A DNA stretch of 64,000 nt from CATQHD01 sp965202675 (GTDB taxonomy: Bacteria; Actinomycetota; Acidimicrobiia; Spongiisociales; Spongiisociaceae). The notes beneath the pieces were generated by a model that was given only the letters and a program-made list of their open reading frames with translations, had not been told where the DNA came from and did no database searches. The translations under genes were made by a program, and so were the position numbers. The stretch is taken from positions 744,001 through 808,000 of the forward strand of contig OZ241842.1 of the NCBI GenBank assembly GCA_965202675.1. The letters are read 5' to 3'. Positions 10,567-18,450 of the stretch are shown here, piece after piece (within the stretch, counting starts at the first letter, position 1; the number at the start of each line of letters is the position of its first letter).

Positions 10567-12141
10567 CTACTCGGGGCGCAGGTGGGGGAAGAGCAGCACC
10601 TCCCGCAGGTTGCGTTGGTCGGTAAGCAGCATTACCAGGCGGTCCACGCCGATACCGAGGCCGCCGGTGGGTGGCATGCCTGCTTCCAGGGCCCGGAGGA
10701 AGTCCTCGTCGACCGGGTGGGCGGTGCGGTCCCCGGCCGCCCGGGCGGCGGCCTGGGCCTCGAAGCGGGCCCGCTGCTCGACCGGGTCGTTCAGCTCGGT
10801 GAAGGCGTCGGCGTACTCGCTCCCGGCGATGTACAGCTCGAACCGCTCTGCCAGCCCCTCCTTGGAGCGGTGCCGGCGGGCCAGCGGAGATATGTCCACC
10901 GGATGGTCGATGACAAAGACCGGATCCCACAGGCCGGGGGCCGCCAGCCGGTCGAATATCTCCTCCACCAGCTTTCCGAAGCCTGCGCCGGGTGCGGCTT
11001 CTACCCCGGCTCGGCGGGCCAGCTCCGCCAGCCTGTCCGGGGGGGTGTCCGGGGCAACGGGCTCGCCCAGCGCCTCCCCCACCAGATCCAGCATGGGGGC
11101 CCGCCGGTAGGGGGGGCTGAGATCGACCGGGCGGCCCTGGTAGATGAGGCGGGCGCTTCCCGTCACCCGCTCGGCCGCCGCCTCGAACACCTCCTCCACC
11201 AGCCGCATGATGCCGCGGTAGTCGGCCAGGGTCTGGTAGGCCTCAAGGGTGGTGAACTCGGGGTTGTGGCGGGCGTCCACGCCTTCGTTGCGGAACACCC
11301 GGCCCAGCTCGAAAACCCGCTCCATGCCCCCCACCACCAGCCGCTTCAGATGCAGCTCGGTGGCTATCCGCAGGTACATGTCGATCCCGAGGGCGTTGTG
11401 ATAGGTCTTGAAGGGCCGGGCCAGCGCCCCCCCTGCCTGGATCTGGAGAACCGGCGTCTCCGCCTCCACGAACCCCCGCTCCTCGAACTGGCGGCGCAGC
11501 TCGGAAACCGCCTCCGCCCGCGCCTCGGCGATGCGCCGCGCCTCGGGGTTGACCAGCAGGTCGATCTCCCGCCGCCGGAAACGGCGCTCCTTGTCCCGCA
11601 GCCCGCGCCACTTGTCGGGCAGGGGCCGCAGGGCCTTGGCCAACATTGCGAAGTCGGACACATGGACGCTGAGCTCGCCCCGGCGGGTGGTGATGACCTC
11701 GCCCCGCGCCCAGATCCAGTCGCCCGCGTCGAGGTCCTCGAAATCGGCGAAGCGCTCCTCCAGGCCCCGCCGGTCTACGAACAGCTGGATGCGGCCCGAA
11801 TAGTCCTGCAGCACCCCGAACAGCAGCCGCCCTATCCGGCGCAGGTTCATGAGCCGCCCGGCCACCGCCGCCTCCCGGCCGGTGCGGACGTCGGGTTCGA
11901 GGCCGCCGAAACACCCGTGCAGATCCGAGGCGGAGGCGTCGCGGTCATAGCCGAGGGGGTAGGGGTCGACCCCCGCCTCCCGGAGGCGGGCGACCTTCTC
12001 CAACCGGCGGGCGGTGAGCGGATGGCCGGCCAGCCCGGCGCGGTCCGGGGCGCCGCCTTCGGGAAGCCCGCCGCCGGCGGGGTTGCCCTCGTCCGCCCCG
12101 CCCTGGGTCTCGAGCTCTGAGGTCTCGCCGGGGCTGTTCAT
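10567..12141 (-). CDS. lysS: Lysyl-tRNA synthetase, class II
   Basis: Charges tRNA-Lys. It has an OB-fold anticodon-binding domain (AVAGRLMNLRRIGRLLFGVL, then a QDYSGRIQ stretch) followed by a class II catalytic core. The core shows motif 2 (VFELGRVFRNEGVDARHNPE) and motif 3 (GGLGIGVDRLVMLLT). FTTLEAYQ and a complete C-terminus ending LFPHLRPE are present. The length of about 524 residues is normal. I place the start at the ATG at 12141; an ATG at 12192 would overlap coaX by 19 bp, and neither has a strong ribosome site. The N-terminal 40 residues are Gly/Pro-rich and probably disordered. It follows coaX and panC on the same strand. Confidence 0.95.
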   Translation of the reverse strand: MNSPGETSELETQGGADEGNPAGGGLPEGGAPDRAGLAGHPLTARRLEKVARLREAGVDPYPLGYDRDASASDLHGCFGGLEPDVRTGREAAVAGRLMNLRRIGRLLFGVLQDYSGRIQLFVDRRGLEERFADFEDLDAGDWIWARGEVITTRRGELSVHVSDFAMLAKALRPLPDKWRGLRDKERRFRRREIDLLVNPEARRIAEARAEAVSELRRQFEERGFVEAETPVLQIQAGGALARPFKTYHNALGIDMYLRIATELHLKRLVVGGMERVFELGRVFRNEGVDARHNPEFTTLEAYQTLADYRGIMRLVEEVFEAAAERVTGSARLIYQGRPVDLSPPYRRAPMLDLVGEALGEPVAPDTPPDRLAELARRAGVEAAPGAGFGKLVEEIFDRLAAPGLWDPVFVIDHPVDISPLARRHRSKEGLAERFELYIAGSEYADAFTELNDPVEQRARFEAQAAARAAGDRTAHPVDEDFLRALEAGMPPTGGLGIGVDRLVMLLTDQRNLREVLLFPHLRPE

Positions 12142-12173
12142 CGGTCGGAAAGGGTAACCGCAGACCGGCCGGG

Positions 12174-12968
12174 TCAGCGGTTGCGCTCCCATATCAGGCG
12201 GAGGCCCTCCAGGGTGAGGGTCTCGTCGACGGTCGAAACCAGGCGGCAGAGGGGGACGATCACAGGGGCGATCCCGCCGGTGGCCACCACCGCCCGCCCG
12301 CTCTGCCCGGGCTCCCCGCCGCCGGGCTCCGGGCTGGTCAGATGTTCGAGGATGCGCTCCAGTATCCCGTCCACCAGTCCGGCGTATCCGTAGAGGAGGC
12401 CGCTCTGGATGGCTTCCACGGTGCCCTTGCCCACCACCGAACGGGGGGGCGTCAGCTCCACCCTCCGCAGGGCGGCGGTGGCCGACACCAGGGCCTCCAT
12501 CGACACCTCGAGGCCGGGGGCGATCACCCCGCCGATGTAATCACCGGCTGCGTCCACCACGTCGAAGGTGGTGGCGGTTCCGAAATCGACCACCACCACC
12601 GGGGCGCCGTAGCGGCTCCGGGCCGCCGCCGAGTTCACCACCCGATCGGCCCCGACCTCCCGCGGGTTGTCGATCTTGATGGCCATCCCCGTGCGGACGC
12701 CGGGACCCACCGACAGCACCCTGCCCACCAGATTCTCGAGGGCCGGCTGCAGGGCGGCCGCCGCCGGCGGCACCACCGACGACATGGCCGCCCCCTCGAA
12801 ATCACCCATCCGGTAGCCGCCCGACTCCAGCAGGCCCACCAGCAGGAACCTGAACTCGTCTTCGGTGCGCTCCCGCCCGCTGGAAAGCCTCCATTGCTCC
12901 GCCACCCGCCGTCCTTCCAGCACCCCGATCACGGTGTGGGTGTTGCCTACGTCCACCGCCAAGAACAT
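12174..12968 (-). CDS. coaX: Type III pantothenate kinase
   Basis: First enzyme of coenzyme A synthesis: phosphorylates pantothenate. The start MFLAVDVGNTHT contains the phosphate-binding DxGNT motif and is preceded by GGGAGGGG, so ATG 12968 is preferred over a longer form at 13004. Further CoaX marks are the substrate-site NPREVGADRVVNSAAA, the catalytic VVVDFGTATTFDVVD, the GGVIAPGL loop and the C-terminal ATGGIAP. It lies 28 bp after panC, which makes the pantothenate that it uses; the two clearly form a CoA-precursor unit with lysS downstream. Confidence 0.96.
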   Translation of the reverse strand: MFLAVDVGNTHTVIGVLEGRRVAEQWRLSSGRERTEDEFRFLLVGLLESGGYRMGDFEGAAMSSVVPPAAAALQPALENLVGRVLSVGPGVRTGMAIKIDNPREVGADRVVNSAAARSRYGAPVVVVDFGTATTFDVVDAAGDYIGGVIAPGLEVSMEALVSATAALRRVELTPPRSVVGKGTVEAIQSGLLYGYAGLVDGILERILEHLTSPEPGGGEPGQSGRAVVATGGIAPVIVPLCRLVSTVDETLTLEGLRLIWERNR

Positions 12969-12996
12969 CCCGCCCCTCCCGGCCCGCCGCCCCTCG

Positions 12997-13917
12997 TCAC
13001 CCATCCGGCCCCTCCGAACCGTTCTCCGGGGGCCTGTACGTGTACAGGACGCTGGGGCCGTCCAGCCGGACGCCCCGGTCGACCGCCGCCCCCGCTCCGG
13101 CGTCTGTAAACCATATGTTGTCGATCAGGCGCACCGGACCGAAGCGGGCGGCGGCGGCCAGCACCACTCCCCCCTGCAGCCGGGCGGCCCGCACCATGGA
13201 GGCGGCGTCGCAGGCTTCGGCGTAGTCGAGGAGGGCGCCGGGCGGGAGGGCGGCCCGCACCGCTTCCTCCGCCGCCGCCGCCCGCCGCTCCCCTTCCTCG
13301 AACAGCCGCGCCGCCTCCATCAACCCCCGCGAGAGGGACAAGGCCTCCTCTCGGCGGCCGCCCAGCAGCACGTTCCGCGACGAGAGGGCCAAGCCGTCGG
13401 CCTCGCGCACCAGGGGGCAGCCCACCACCTCGACCGGGAAACCCAGATCGCGCACCAGACGGGTTATCACGGCCAGCTGCTGGGCGTCCTTGCGCCCGAA
13501 GTAGGCCCGGTCGGGCAGCAGACCGGCGAACAGTTTGGCCACCGCCATAGCCGCCCCGTCCATGTGGCCGGGGCGGTGCACCCCCTCCAGCCGCTCCCCG
13601 ACCACGGCAACCGACACCCTGGTGAGGGGCGCCTCGGGGAACATCTCGGCCGGGCCGGGGATCACCATCACGTCCACCCCGGCCTGCTCCGCCAGCGCCA
13701 GATCGCGGCGGCGGTCGACCGGATAGGCGGCCAGGTCGACCGGGTCGTCGAACTGCAGGGGGTTCACGTACAAAGAAACCACGGTCTGATCGCATTCGGC
13801 CGCCGACCGCTCCATCAGCGAGAGATGGCCCTCATGGAAGAACCCCATGGTGGGCACCAGACCGACCCGTCCCCGCGCCAGGGCGCGCGCCTCGGCCATA
13901 GAACCTGCCACCTTCAT
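12997..13917 (-). CDS. panC: Pantothenate synthetase
   Basis: Joins pantoate and beta-alanine with ATP to give pantothenate. Family motifs are present: the nucleotidylyl-transferase VPTMGFFHEGHLSL (HxGH type), SLYVNPLQF, the pantoate-site region HRPGHMDG, AYFGRKDAQQ and LALSSRN. The length of 306 residues is slightly above the usual 280 because of a Pro/Gly-rich tail. It is first in a run with coaX and lysS. The 5' region (13918-14190) is AT-richer around 14140-14190, where a weak minus-strand promoter candidate (TTGACA, 17 bp, TAACTG) overlaps a stronger plus-strand one. Confidence 0.96.
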   Translation of the reverse strand: MKVAGSMAEARALARGRVGLVPTMGFFHEGHLSLMERSAAECDQTVVSLYVNPLQFDDPVDLAAYPVDRRRDLALAEQAGVDVMVIPGPAEMFPEAPLTRVSVAVVGERLEGVHRPGHMDGAAMAVAKLFAGLLPDRAYFGRKDAQQLAVITRLVRDLGFPVEVVGCPLVREADGLALSSRNVLLGGRREEALSLSRGLMEAARLFEEGERRAAAAEEAVRAALPPGALLDYAEACDAASMVRAARLQGGVVLAAAARFGPVRLIDNIWFTDAGAGAAVDRGVRLDGPSVLYTYRPPENGSEGPDG

Positions 13918-14144
13918 GCCGGCGCCCTCCTGGTTGCGGTCCGCGTCCCGGTACCGATCCGGCGGCCCAGATTAGTTGAGGTTCGATTGGTTCGGATCCC
14001 CTCCCCCCGATGTCAAATGTGTTCTGCCGGATCCGGGCAACCGGGCGCCGCCCTGGGCAGAAAACAGAATCCGCCCGGCCCCGGCAGCCTCCCGGCCTTC
14101 TCCCGCCTCGCGAAAATAATCTGTCGATTCGGACAGCAAAGGTA

Positions 14145-14173
14145 TTGACTCTGTCACAGTTATGATGGATAAT
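14145..14173 (+). promoter_or_regulatory. Consensus-like sigma-70 promoter, plus strand
   Basis: TTGACT, a 17-bp spacer and GATAAT form a near-consensus vegetative promoter in an AT-rich pocket. No convincing protein gene follows on the plus strand. A weaker divergent candidate for panC overlaps it on the other strand. Confidence 0.55.
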
Positions 14174-14194
14174 GTTAGTTGTCAAAGCACAAAC

Positions 14195-14224
14195 ATCACC
14201 GCCGGTTCTAGAGAGCGCGGTGAT
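14195..14224 (+). other. Stem-loop just downstream of the 14145 promoter
   Basis: ATCACCGC and GCGGTGAT form a perfect 8-bp stem around a 14-nt loop, beginning about 20 nt after the predicted -10 box. It could be the 5' structure of a small RNA, an operator, or the edge of the nearby IS1380 relic. Only the inverted repeat itself is seen. Confidence 0.4.
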
Positions 14225-14684
14225 CATCATCCGGAATCCCCCGCCGGTCCATCCCCCTCCGGGGGCGGGGCCAGGCTCACCGCGCCCGGCGGCGGAATCC
14301 GATGTTGGCGGCGGAGGCGGGGGAGGGACCCGGCGAAGCCGGGCGGCGCGGGGTGATTTTCGCGTTCTCGGAGAAGGCGGATACGGTAACAGGGGTCTGT
14401 CCAGGGTGTTGCCGGAGGGGGGCGGCAGGTGAAGGCTTCGTTTCTCGCGGTCTTTGTTTGCACCGGTGGAGAGGCGCCAGTACCGGCCGCCGGGGTGTAA
14501 ACCTGAATCCACCGTTTTTTGGTGGGTGGTGTGGGTGGGTGTTTTAGGCGGCCGGGGTGGGCTGGTTGCTGTTTTGAGCGGTTTCGGCGGGAATGCGGGG
14601 GTGTTGGGGGGTTTGGTTGGTTGGTTGGGGTGTTTTGGGCGTGTGTGTTCAGGGTCGGGTATTCACCGGCGTGGGCGGGCGGGG
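14225..14684. other. Stretch without a recognisable gene
   Basis: GC-rich at first; from about 14515 the plus strand is strikingly G/T-rich (GGTGGGTGG-like runs). Open frames are low-complexity and lack ribosome sites. The G/T-rich part probably belongs to the end of the IS1380 relic that follows. Confidence 0.4.
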
Positions 14685-15235
14685 TCAGCAGAGTTGGGGC
14701 AAGGCGCGGAGGTTGTCGAGGATGGTCTGGTAGGTGCGGGCCCAGGGCCATCGGGCGGGGAGGCGGAGCAGGAAGCGGCCTCCGTGGTTGACAACGCGTC
14801 CGGGGATGCGGTAGAGGCGAACAAGGACGGTGCGTCCGACGGTGAGCCGCCCGGCGGGTTGGACGCCGCCGAGGTGTTTGATCCATCGGATCAGGTTGTA
14901 GGCGAGCACCGCGCAGGCAAGCCAGCCGGCGTTGGCGTTGAAACCCCCGGAGGGCAGGTGAGCGAGGCCGCCTTCTTTGAGGTCGCGGACGGCGAGCTCG
15001 ACGGAGGCGTGACTGCGGTGCACCCGGTCCGCTTCGACGGCGGGCAGTCCGGTGTCGGCGGCGAAGGCGTAGTACCCCGGGCGGTCCATATCGTGGCTTG
15101 GTGTCCGGTTATCCGGGTTCGGCGGACCACCAGCCGCAGGGGTTCGGCGGGGCTGTCGATGAGCGTCTCCGCGTAAAGCGGCTCTTCGGAGTGGAGAGCA
15201 AACGGGTGGGTGGTGGGCGGGAACCCGCCGGGTTG
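14685..15235 (-). pseudogene. IS1380-family transposase, C-terminal fragment with frameshift
   Basis: The frame 14685-15089 encodes the IS1380 C-terminus: HRSHASVELAVRDLKEGGLA, GGFNANAGWLACAVLAYNL, then LRLPARWPWARTYQTIL. The preceding part (HPFALHSEEPLYAETLIDSP and LRLVVRRTR) lies in another frame upstream to about 15235, so there is a frameshift near 15110. The N-terminal DDE portion is absent. It separates panC from folK and marks an old insertion. Confidence 0.85.
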
Positions 15236-15497
15236 TCAGCCCCTCGTTTCGGGCGTCTGTCCTGCGGATCCTGTAATCGGCCTTCCGCGATGAGGTGTTC
15301 GCGGCCGGTGCGTCAACGGAGGGCGGGCGGTGATTGTGATGTCGGCCTCGTTCGAGCCGTGAGATGCGGGCGGAGCGGGGCCGGGGCGGCCGGCAATGGG
15401 TCCGGCGGCGGGGCGGGGAACCGTCGTCGAGGCGGTCAGAAGCCGGGGGAGTGAGCCTGCCCGAGGGTGGCTGCAGGGGCGGTTCCGGGACGGGGTT

Positions 15498-16058
15498 CTA
15501 TCCGGCCTGCGGACCGGCCGGGGAATACCGGCGGGCGCCCCACCGCCCGTCTAGGTCTTCGAGCCGGCGGACTTTTAGATCTGTCGCGCGGGCCAGGAGG
15601 TCGGCGGCGGGGGTTCCGTCGGGATCGCGGGCATCCGGCCAGGCGTCGACCAGGGGGGCCAGCACGAAGCGGCGCTCCCGGTAGCGGGGATGCGGGACGG
15701 TAACCGCATCCGTGCTGAGCACCGTTCTGCCGTGCAGGATCAGGTCCAGGTCGATGAGGCGGGGACCCCACCGCTCCCCCCGCACCCGCCCCATCCCCCG
15801 CTCGATCTCCAGCAGGCCGTCCAGCAGGGCTTCGGCCCCCAGACGGGTTTCCAGTACGGCCGCCGCGTTGTAGTAGGGGCCTTGGGGAACCCTTCCTACC
15901 GGGGCGGTCTCGTAGACGGGCGAAAGCGCCGCCAGACGGCCCAGCCCCTCCAGCCGGGCGGCGGCGCGGTCCAGGTTCGCCATCCGGTCGCCCAGGTTGG
16001 ATCCCAGGGCGACGGCGGCCGGGATCGGAACCGCTGTCCGCCGGTCAGCGCCGGGCAC
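15498..16058 (-). CDS. folK: 2-amino-4-hydroxy-6-hydroxymethyldihydropteridine pyrophosphokinase
   Basis: Transfers pyrophosphate from ATP to 6-hydroxymethyl-dihydropterin in folate synthesis. HPPK marks are ALGSNLGDRMANL near the start, SPVYETAPVG, YYNAAAVLET, the catalytic loop ERWGPRLIDLDLIL, and VPHPRYRERRFVLAPL. The 186 residues are normal length. Its start overlaps the end of folB by 14 bp, so the two are translationally linked. It is the last gene of the folE-folP-orf-folB-folK run. Confidence 0.95.
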   Translation of the reverse strand: MPGADRRTAVPIPAAVALGSNLGDRMANLDRAAARLEGLGRLAALSPVYETAPVGRVPQGPYYNAAAVLETRLGAEALLDGLLEIERGMGRVRGERWGPRLIDLDLILHGRTVLSTDAVTVPHPRYRERRFVLAPLVDAWPDARDPDGTPAADLLARATDLKVRRLEDLDGRWGARRYSPAGPQAG

Positions 16059-16410
16059 GGCGGACCACCCTTACCGCGGCGTCCTCGAACTCCACCGGGA
16101 TGGGCGCCTGCGGCTTGTGCACCGTTACCTCCACCCGGTCGACCCGGGGGTCTTCCAGCACCAGCTCCGCCACCCGTTCCGCCACCCGTTCGATCAGGTT
16201 CCACCGCTCCCCCGACACCCGACGGTGAACCGCCTCCGCCAGGGCGCCGTAGTCGAGGGTGTCGGCCAGGTCGTCGGAGCGGGCCGCCGCCGAAAGATCG
16301 AGGCGGCAGGCAACGTCCACCACGAACACCTGGCCTTCGGCCTGTTCCCGGTCGGTCACGCCGTGGCGGGCGGGGATGCGCAGGCCCCGCAGGATGATCG
16401 CGTCGTCCAC
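16045..16410 (-). CDS. folB: Dihydroneopterin aldolase
   Basis: Splits dihydroneopterin to 6-hydroxymethyl-dihydropterin and glycolaldehyde. The protein shows ILRGLRIPARHGV, a Glu-Gln...Gln-Val-Phe core (EQAEGQVFVVDV), DTLDYGALAEAVHR, NLIERVAERVAELVL and the C-terminal VTVHKPQAPIPVEF with the catalytic Lys. I chose the GTG at 16410, which gives 121 residues, the usual size. The longer open frame reaching 16881 overlaps the upstream gene out of frame and has no FolB homology. It overlaps folK. Confidence 0.9.
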   Translation of the reverse strand: MDDAIILRGLRIPARHGVTDREQAEGQVFVVDVACRLDLSAAARSDDLADTLDYGALAEAVHRRVSGERWNLIERVAERVAELVLEDPRVDRVEVTVHKPQAPIPVEFEDAAVRVVRRARR

Positions 16411-16436
16411 CGGAAGGCGCTTCCCGGGCGGGCCTC

Positions 16437-16919
16437 TCAACCCGGCGGGGGTATCAGCGCCCGGGCGGCGGGGCCCATGGGGCGGCCGATGACCTCCTGT
16501 ATGACCATGGCCGCCATCCGGGGGTCGCCCACCAGCCCCGAGAAGACCACGTACCCGGCCAGCACCCCCGCCACCGTGTCGTCCACGTAGTCGCGGTGCA
16601 CCAGCACCCGGGCATCCGGGCCGGCCAGCGCCTCCCCGATCACCGAGAACACCTTCTCGACCTGTTCGGGTTCCGAATCCAGCTCGACCGGCGCCCGGTA
16701 CACCTCCAGTCCGGCGTCCTTGTAGTTCTTCACGTTCTGGGCGCCGGGCAAGAGCGAGACCACCGCGGTGAATCCGCCCTGCACCAGCCAGGCGATCTCC
16801 TCCTCCCGGCGCACCCTCCGGTGCTGGAATCCCTGGCCTCCGATCCGCGCCGAGACGGCCAGCCGGCCCTTGATGACCCAACTGAAATCGCGCGGCTCGA
16901 GACCCGTCTTGACCGCCAT
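16437..16919 (-). CDS. Dual-specificity-phosphatase-like protein lacking the catalytic cysteine
   Basis: 160 residues of unknown function, embedded between folP and folB. The fold looks like the tyrosine/dual-specificity phosphatase core: a substrate loop (RRVRREEEIAWLVQGGFTAV), a beta strand VVSLLPG, then ARVLVHRDYVDDTVAGVLAG and a helix. Active family members carry HC(x5)R where this protein reads VLVHRDYVDD, so the nucleophilic Cys and the P-loop Gly/Arg pattern are absent. It may be a pseudophosphatase or nucleotide/pterin-binding protein. The gap to folP is 5 bp, so it is co-transcribed with folate genes. The assignment rests on fold-like motifs read by eye. Confidence 0.6.
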   Translation of the reverse strand: MAVKTGLEPRDFSWVIKGRLAVSARIGGQGFQHRRVRREEEIAWLVQGGFTAVVSLLPGAQNVKNYKDAGLEVYRAPVELDSEPEQVEKVFSVIGEALAGPDARVLVHRDYVDDTVAGVLAGYVVFSGLVGDPRMAAMVIQEVIGRPMGPAARALIPPPG

Positions 16920-16924
16920 TTCAA

Positions 16925-17857
16925 TCAGCCGCCCGCTCCCCTCGCGTGCTGCCTGTTGCCGGCTGGTGGCCGGTTAATCGCCGCATACCCGTTTCGCCCG
17001 TCATCTTCACCCTTTGAACCCGTCCTAACGATAGCGTCGGCCAGCAGCAAGGCGTCGCGGGTGGCGGCGACGTCGTGGACCCTGACGATCGAAGCCCCGT
17101 ACAGCGCGCAGACCGCCGAGGAGACGGCGGTTACCCCGTCCCGCTCCCCGACCGGACGCCCGGTGAGGGCGCCGAGAAACGCCTTGCGGGAAGCCCCCAC
17201 CAGCACCGGCGGCCCGTCGGAAGCCAGTTCCGCCAGCCCCGCCAGCAGCGCCAGGTTGTGTTCCAGGTTCTTGCCGAACCCGATGCCCGGGTCGACCGCT
17301 ACGGCCTGCGGATCCACCCCGGCCGCAACCGCCGCCGCCGTCCGCATCCGCAGGTATCCGCGCACCTCCCCCAACACGTCGCCGTACACCGGGTCGATCT
17401 GCATCGTGCGCGGGCTGCCCCGCATGTGCATCAGAACCACCCCCACCCCGGCGGAGGCGCACAACCCGGCCATGCCGTCCGACTCGAGGGCGGCCACGTC
17501 GTTGACCGCAACCGCCCCCGCCTCGATGCAGCGCTGCGCCACCCCCGGCTTCGAGGTGTTGATCGAAACCCGGACCCCCTCGCCGGCCAGGCGCTCCACC
17601 ACCCCTATGACCCGGCCCAGCTCCTCGGCCTCGTCCACTTCCCCGGCGCCGGGCCGGGTGGACTCCCCGCCCACGTCCACCAAATCGGCGCCCTCCTCCC
17701 GGAGCAGCAGCCCCTGCTCCACCGCCGCCCCCTCCGCCAGGTAACGGCCCCCGTCGGAGAAGGAGTCGGGGGTGGCGTTGAGGATCCCCATGATCAGGGT
17801 TCCCCGGTTGGGGTCCAGCACCTCCCCCCCGCCGATGCGCCAGCAAGGCCTCTTCAC
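16925..17857 (-). CDS. folP: Dihydropteroate synthase
   Basis: Condenses the pterin pyrophosphate with p-aminobenzoate; the sulfonamide target. Motifs: LIMGILNATPDSFSDGG, ADLVDVGGESTRPGAG, VSINTSKPGVA (family usually IDT at the second Asp, here INT), AVNDVAAL, VVLMHMRGSPRTMQ, AVDPGIGFGKNLEHNL, LVGASRKAFLG and a final SIVRVHDVAATRDAL. The 310 residues include a poorly conserved C-terminal tail of about 25. It begins 4 bp after folE stops. Confidence 0.95.
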   Translation of the reverse strand: MKRPCWRIGGGEVLDPNRGTLIMGILNATPDSFSDGGRYLAEGAAVEQGLLLREEGADLVDVGGESTRPGAGEVDEAEELGRVIGVVERLAGEGVRVSINTSKPGVAQRCIEAGAVAVNDVAALESDGMAGLCASAGVGVVLMHMRGSPRTMQIDPVYGDVLGEVRGYLRMRTAAAVAAGVDPQAVAVDPGIGFGKNLEHNLALLAGLAELASDGPPVLVGASRKAFLGALTGRPVGERDGVTAVSSAVCALYGASIVRVHDVAATRDALLLADAIVRTGSKGEDDGRNGYAAINRPPAGNRQHARGAGG

Positions 17858-17861
17858 TTCT

Positions 17862-18443
17862 TCACGCCCGGGGCCGGTTGATCAGCGCGAAGGCCTCGGC
17901 CCGGGTGGCGGCGCTGCGGCGGAACTGGCCCCGCACCGAGGAGGTCTGGGTAACGGCGCCGGGTTTGCCCACCCCCCGCATCTCCATGCACAGGTGCCGG
18001 GCTTCCACCACCACCAGCACCCCGCGCGGCGACAGCGCCTCGTCGATGGCGTCCGTCATCTGGGTGGTGAACCGCTCCTGCATCTGCAGGCGGCGGGCGA
18101 ACTCGTCCACGAGCCGCACCAGCTTGGAGAGCCCCGTGACCCTCCCCTTCGGTATATAGGCCGCATGCACCACCCCGTGGAAGGGAAGGAAATGATGCTC
18201 GCACATCGAGAAGAACGGAATGTCGCGCACCATCACCATCTCCTGGTGCTGCTCGTCGGTGAACACCCGTTGGAGATGCCGGCCGGGGTCGCGGCCCATC
18301 CCCTCGAATATCTCGGTGTACATCCTGGCCACCCGCGCCGGGGTGTCGGCCAAGCCCTCCCGATCGGGATCTTCGCCCAGCGCCTCCAGTATCCGGCGGA
18401 CGGCGCCCTCTATGGCCGGCCGGTCGATCCGCCAACCCTGCAT
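17862..18443 (-). CDS. folE: GTP cyclohydrolase I
   Basis: Opens folate synthesis by converting GTP to dihydroneopterin triphosphate. Zinc ligands and active site are visible in FFSMCEHHFLPFHG and in ARHLCMEMRGVGKPGAVT. Also present are GLSKLVRLVDEFARRLQMQE and RFTTQMTDAIDEAL. The 193 residues match the usual bacterial size. It lies 7 bp downstream of ftsH, with folP directly after it, so the folate genes may share the ftsH transcript. Confidence 0.97.
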   Translation of the reverse strand: MQGWRIDRPAIEGAVRRILEALGEDPDREGLADTPARVARMYTEIFEGMGRDPGRHLQRVFTDEQHQEMVMVRDIPFFSMCEHHFLPFHGVVHAAYIPKGRVTGLSKLVRLVDEFARRLQMQERFTTQMTDAIDEALSPRGVLVVVEARHLCMEMRGVGKPGAVTQTSSVRGQFRRSAATRAEAFALINRPRA

Positions 18444-18450
18444 GGGGCGG

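Noticed and set aside
13918..14144. Minus-strand promoter TTGACA-17-TAACTG for panC
   Set aside because: The -10 box is poor and it would leave an untranslated leader over 200 nt, so it is mentioned but not listed as a feature.
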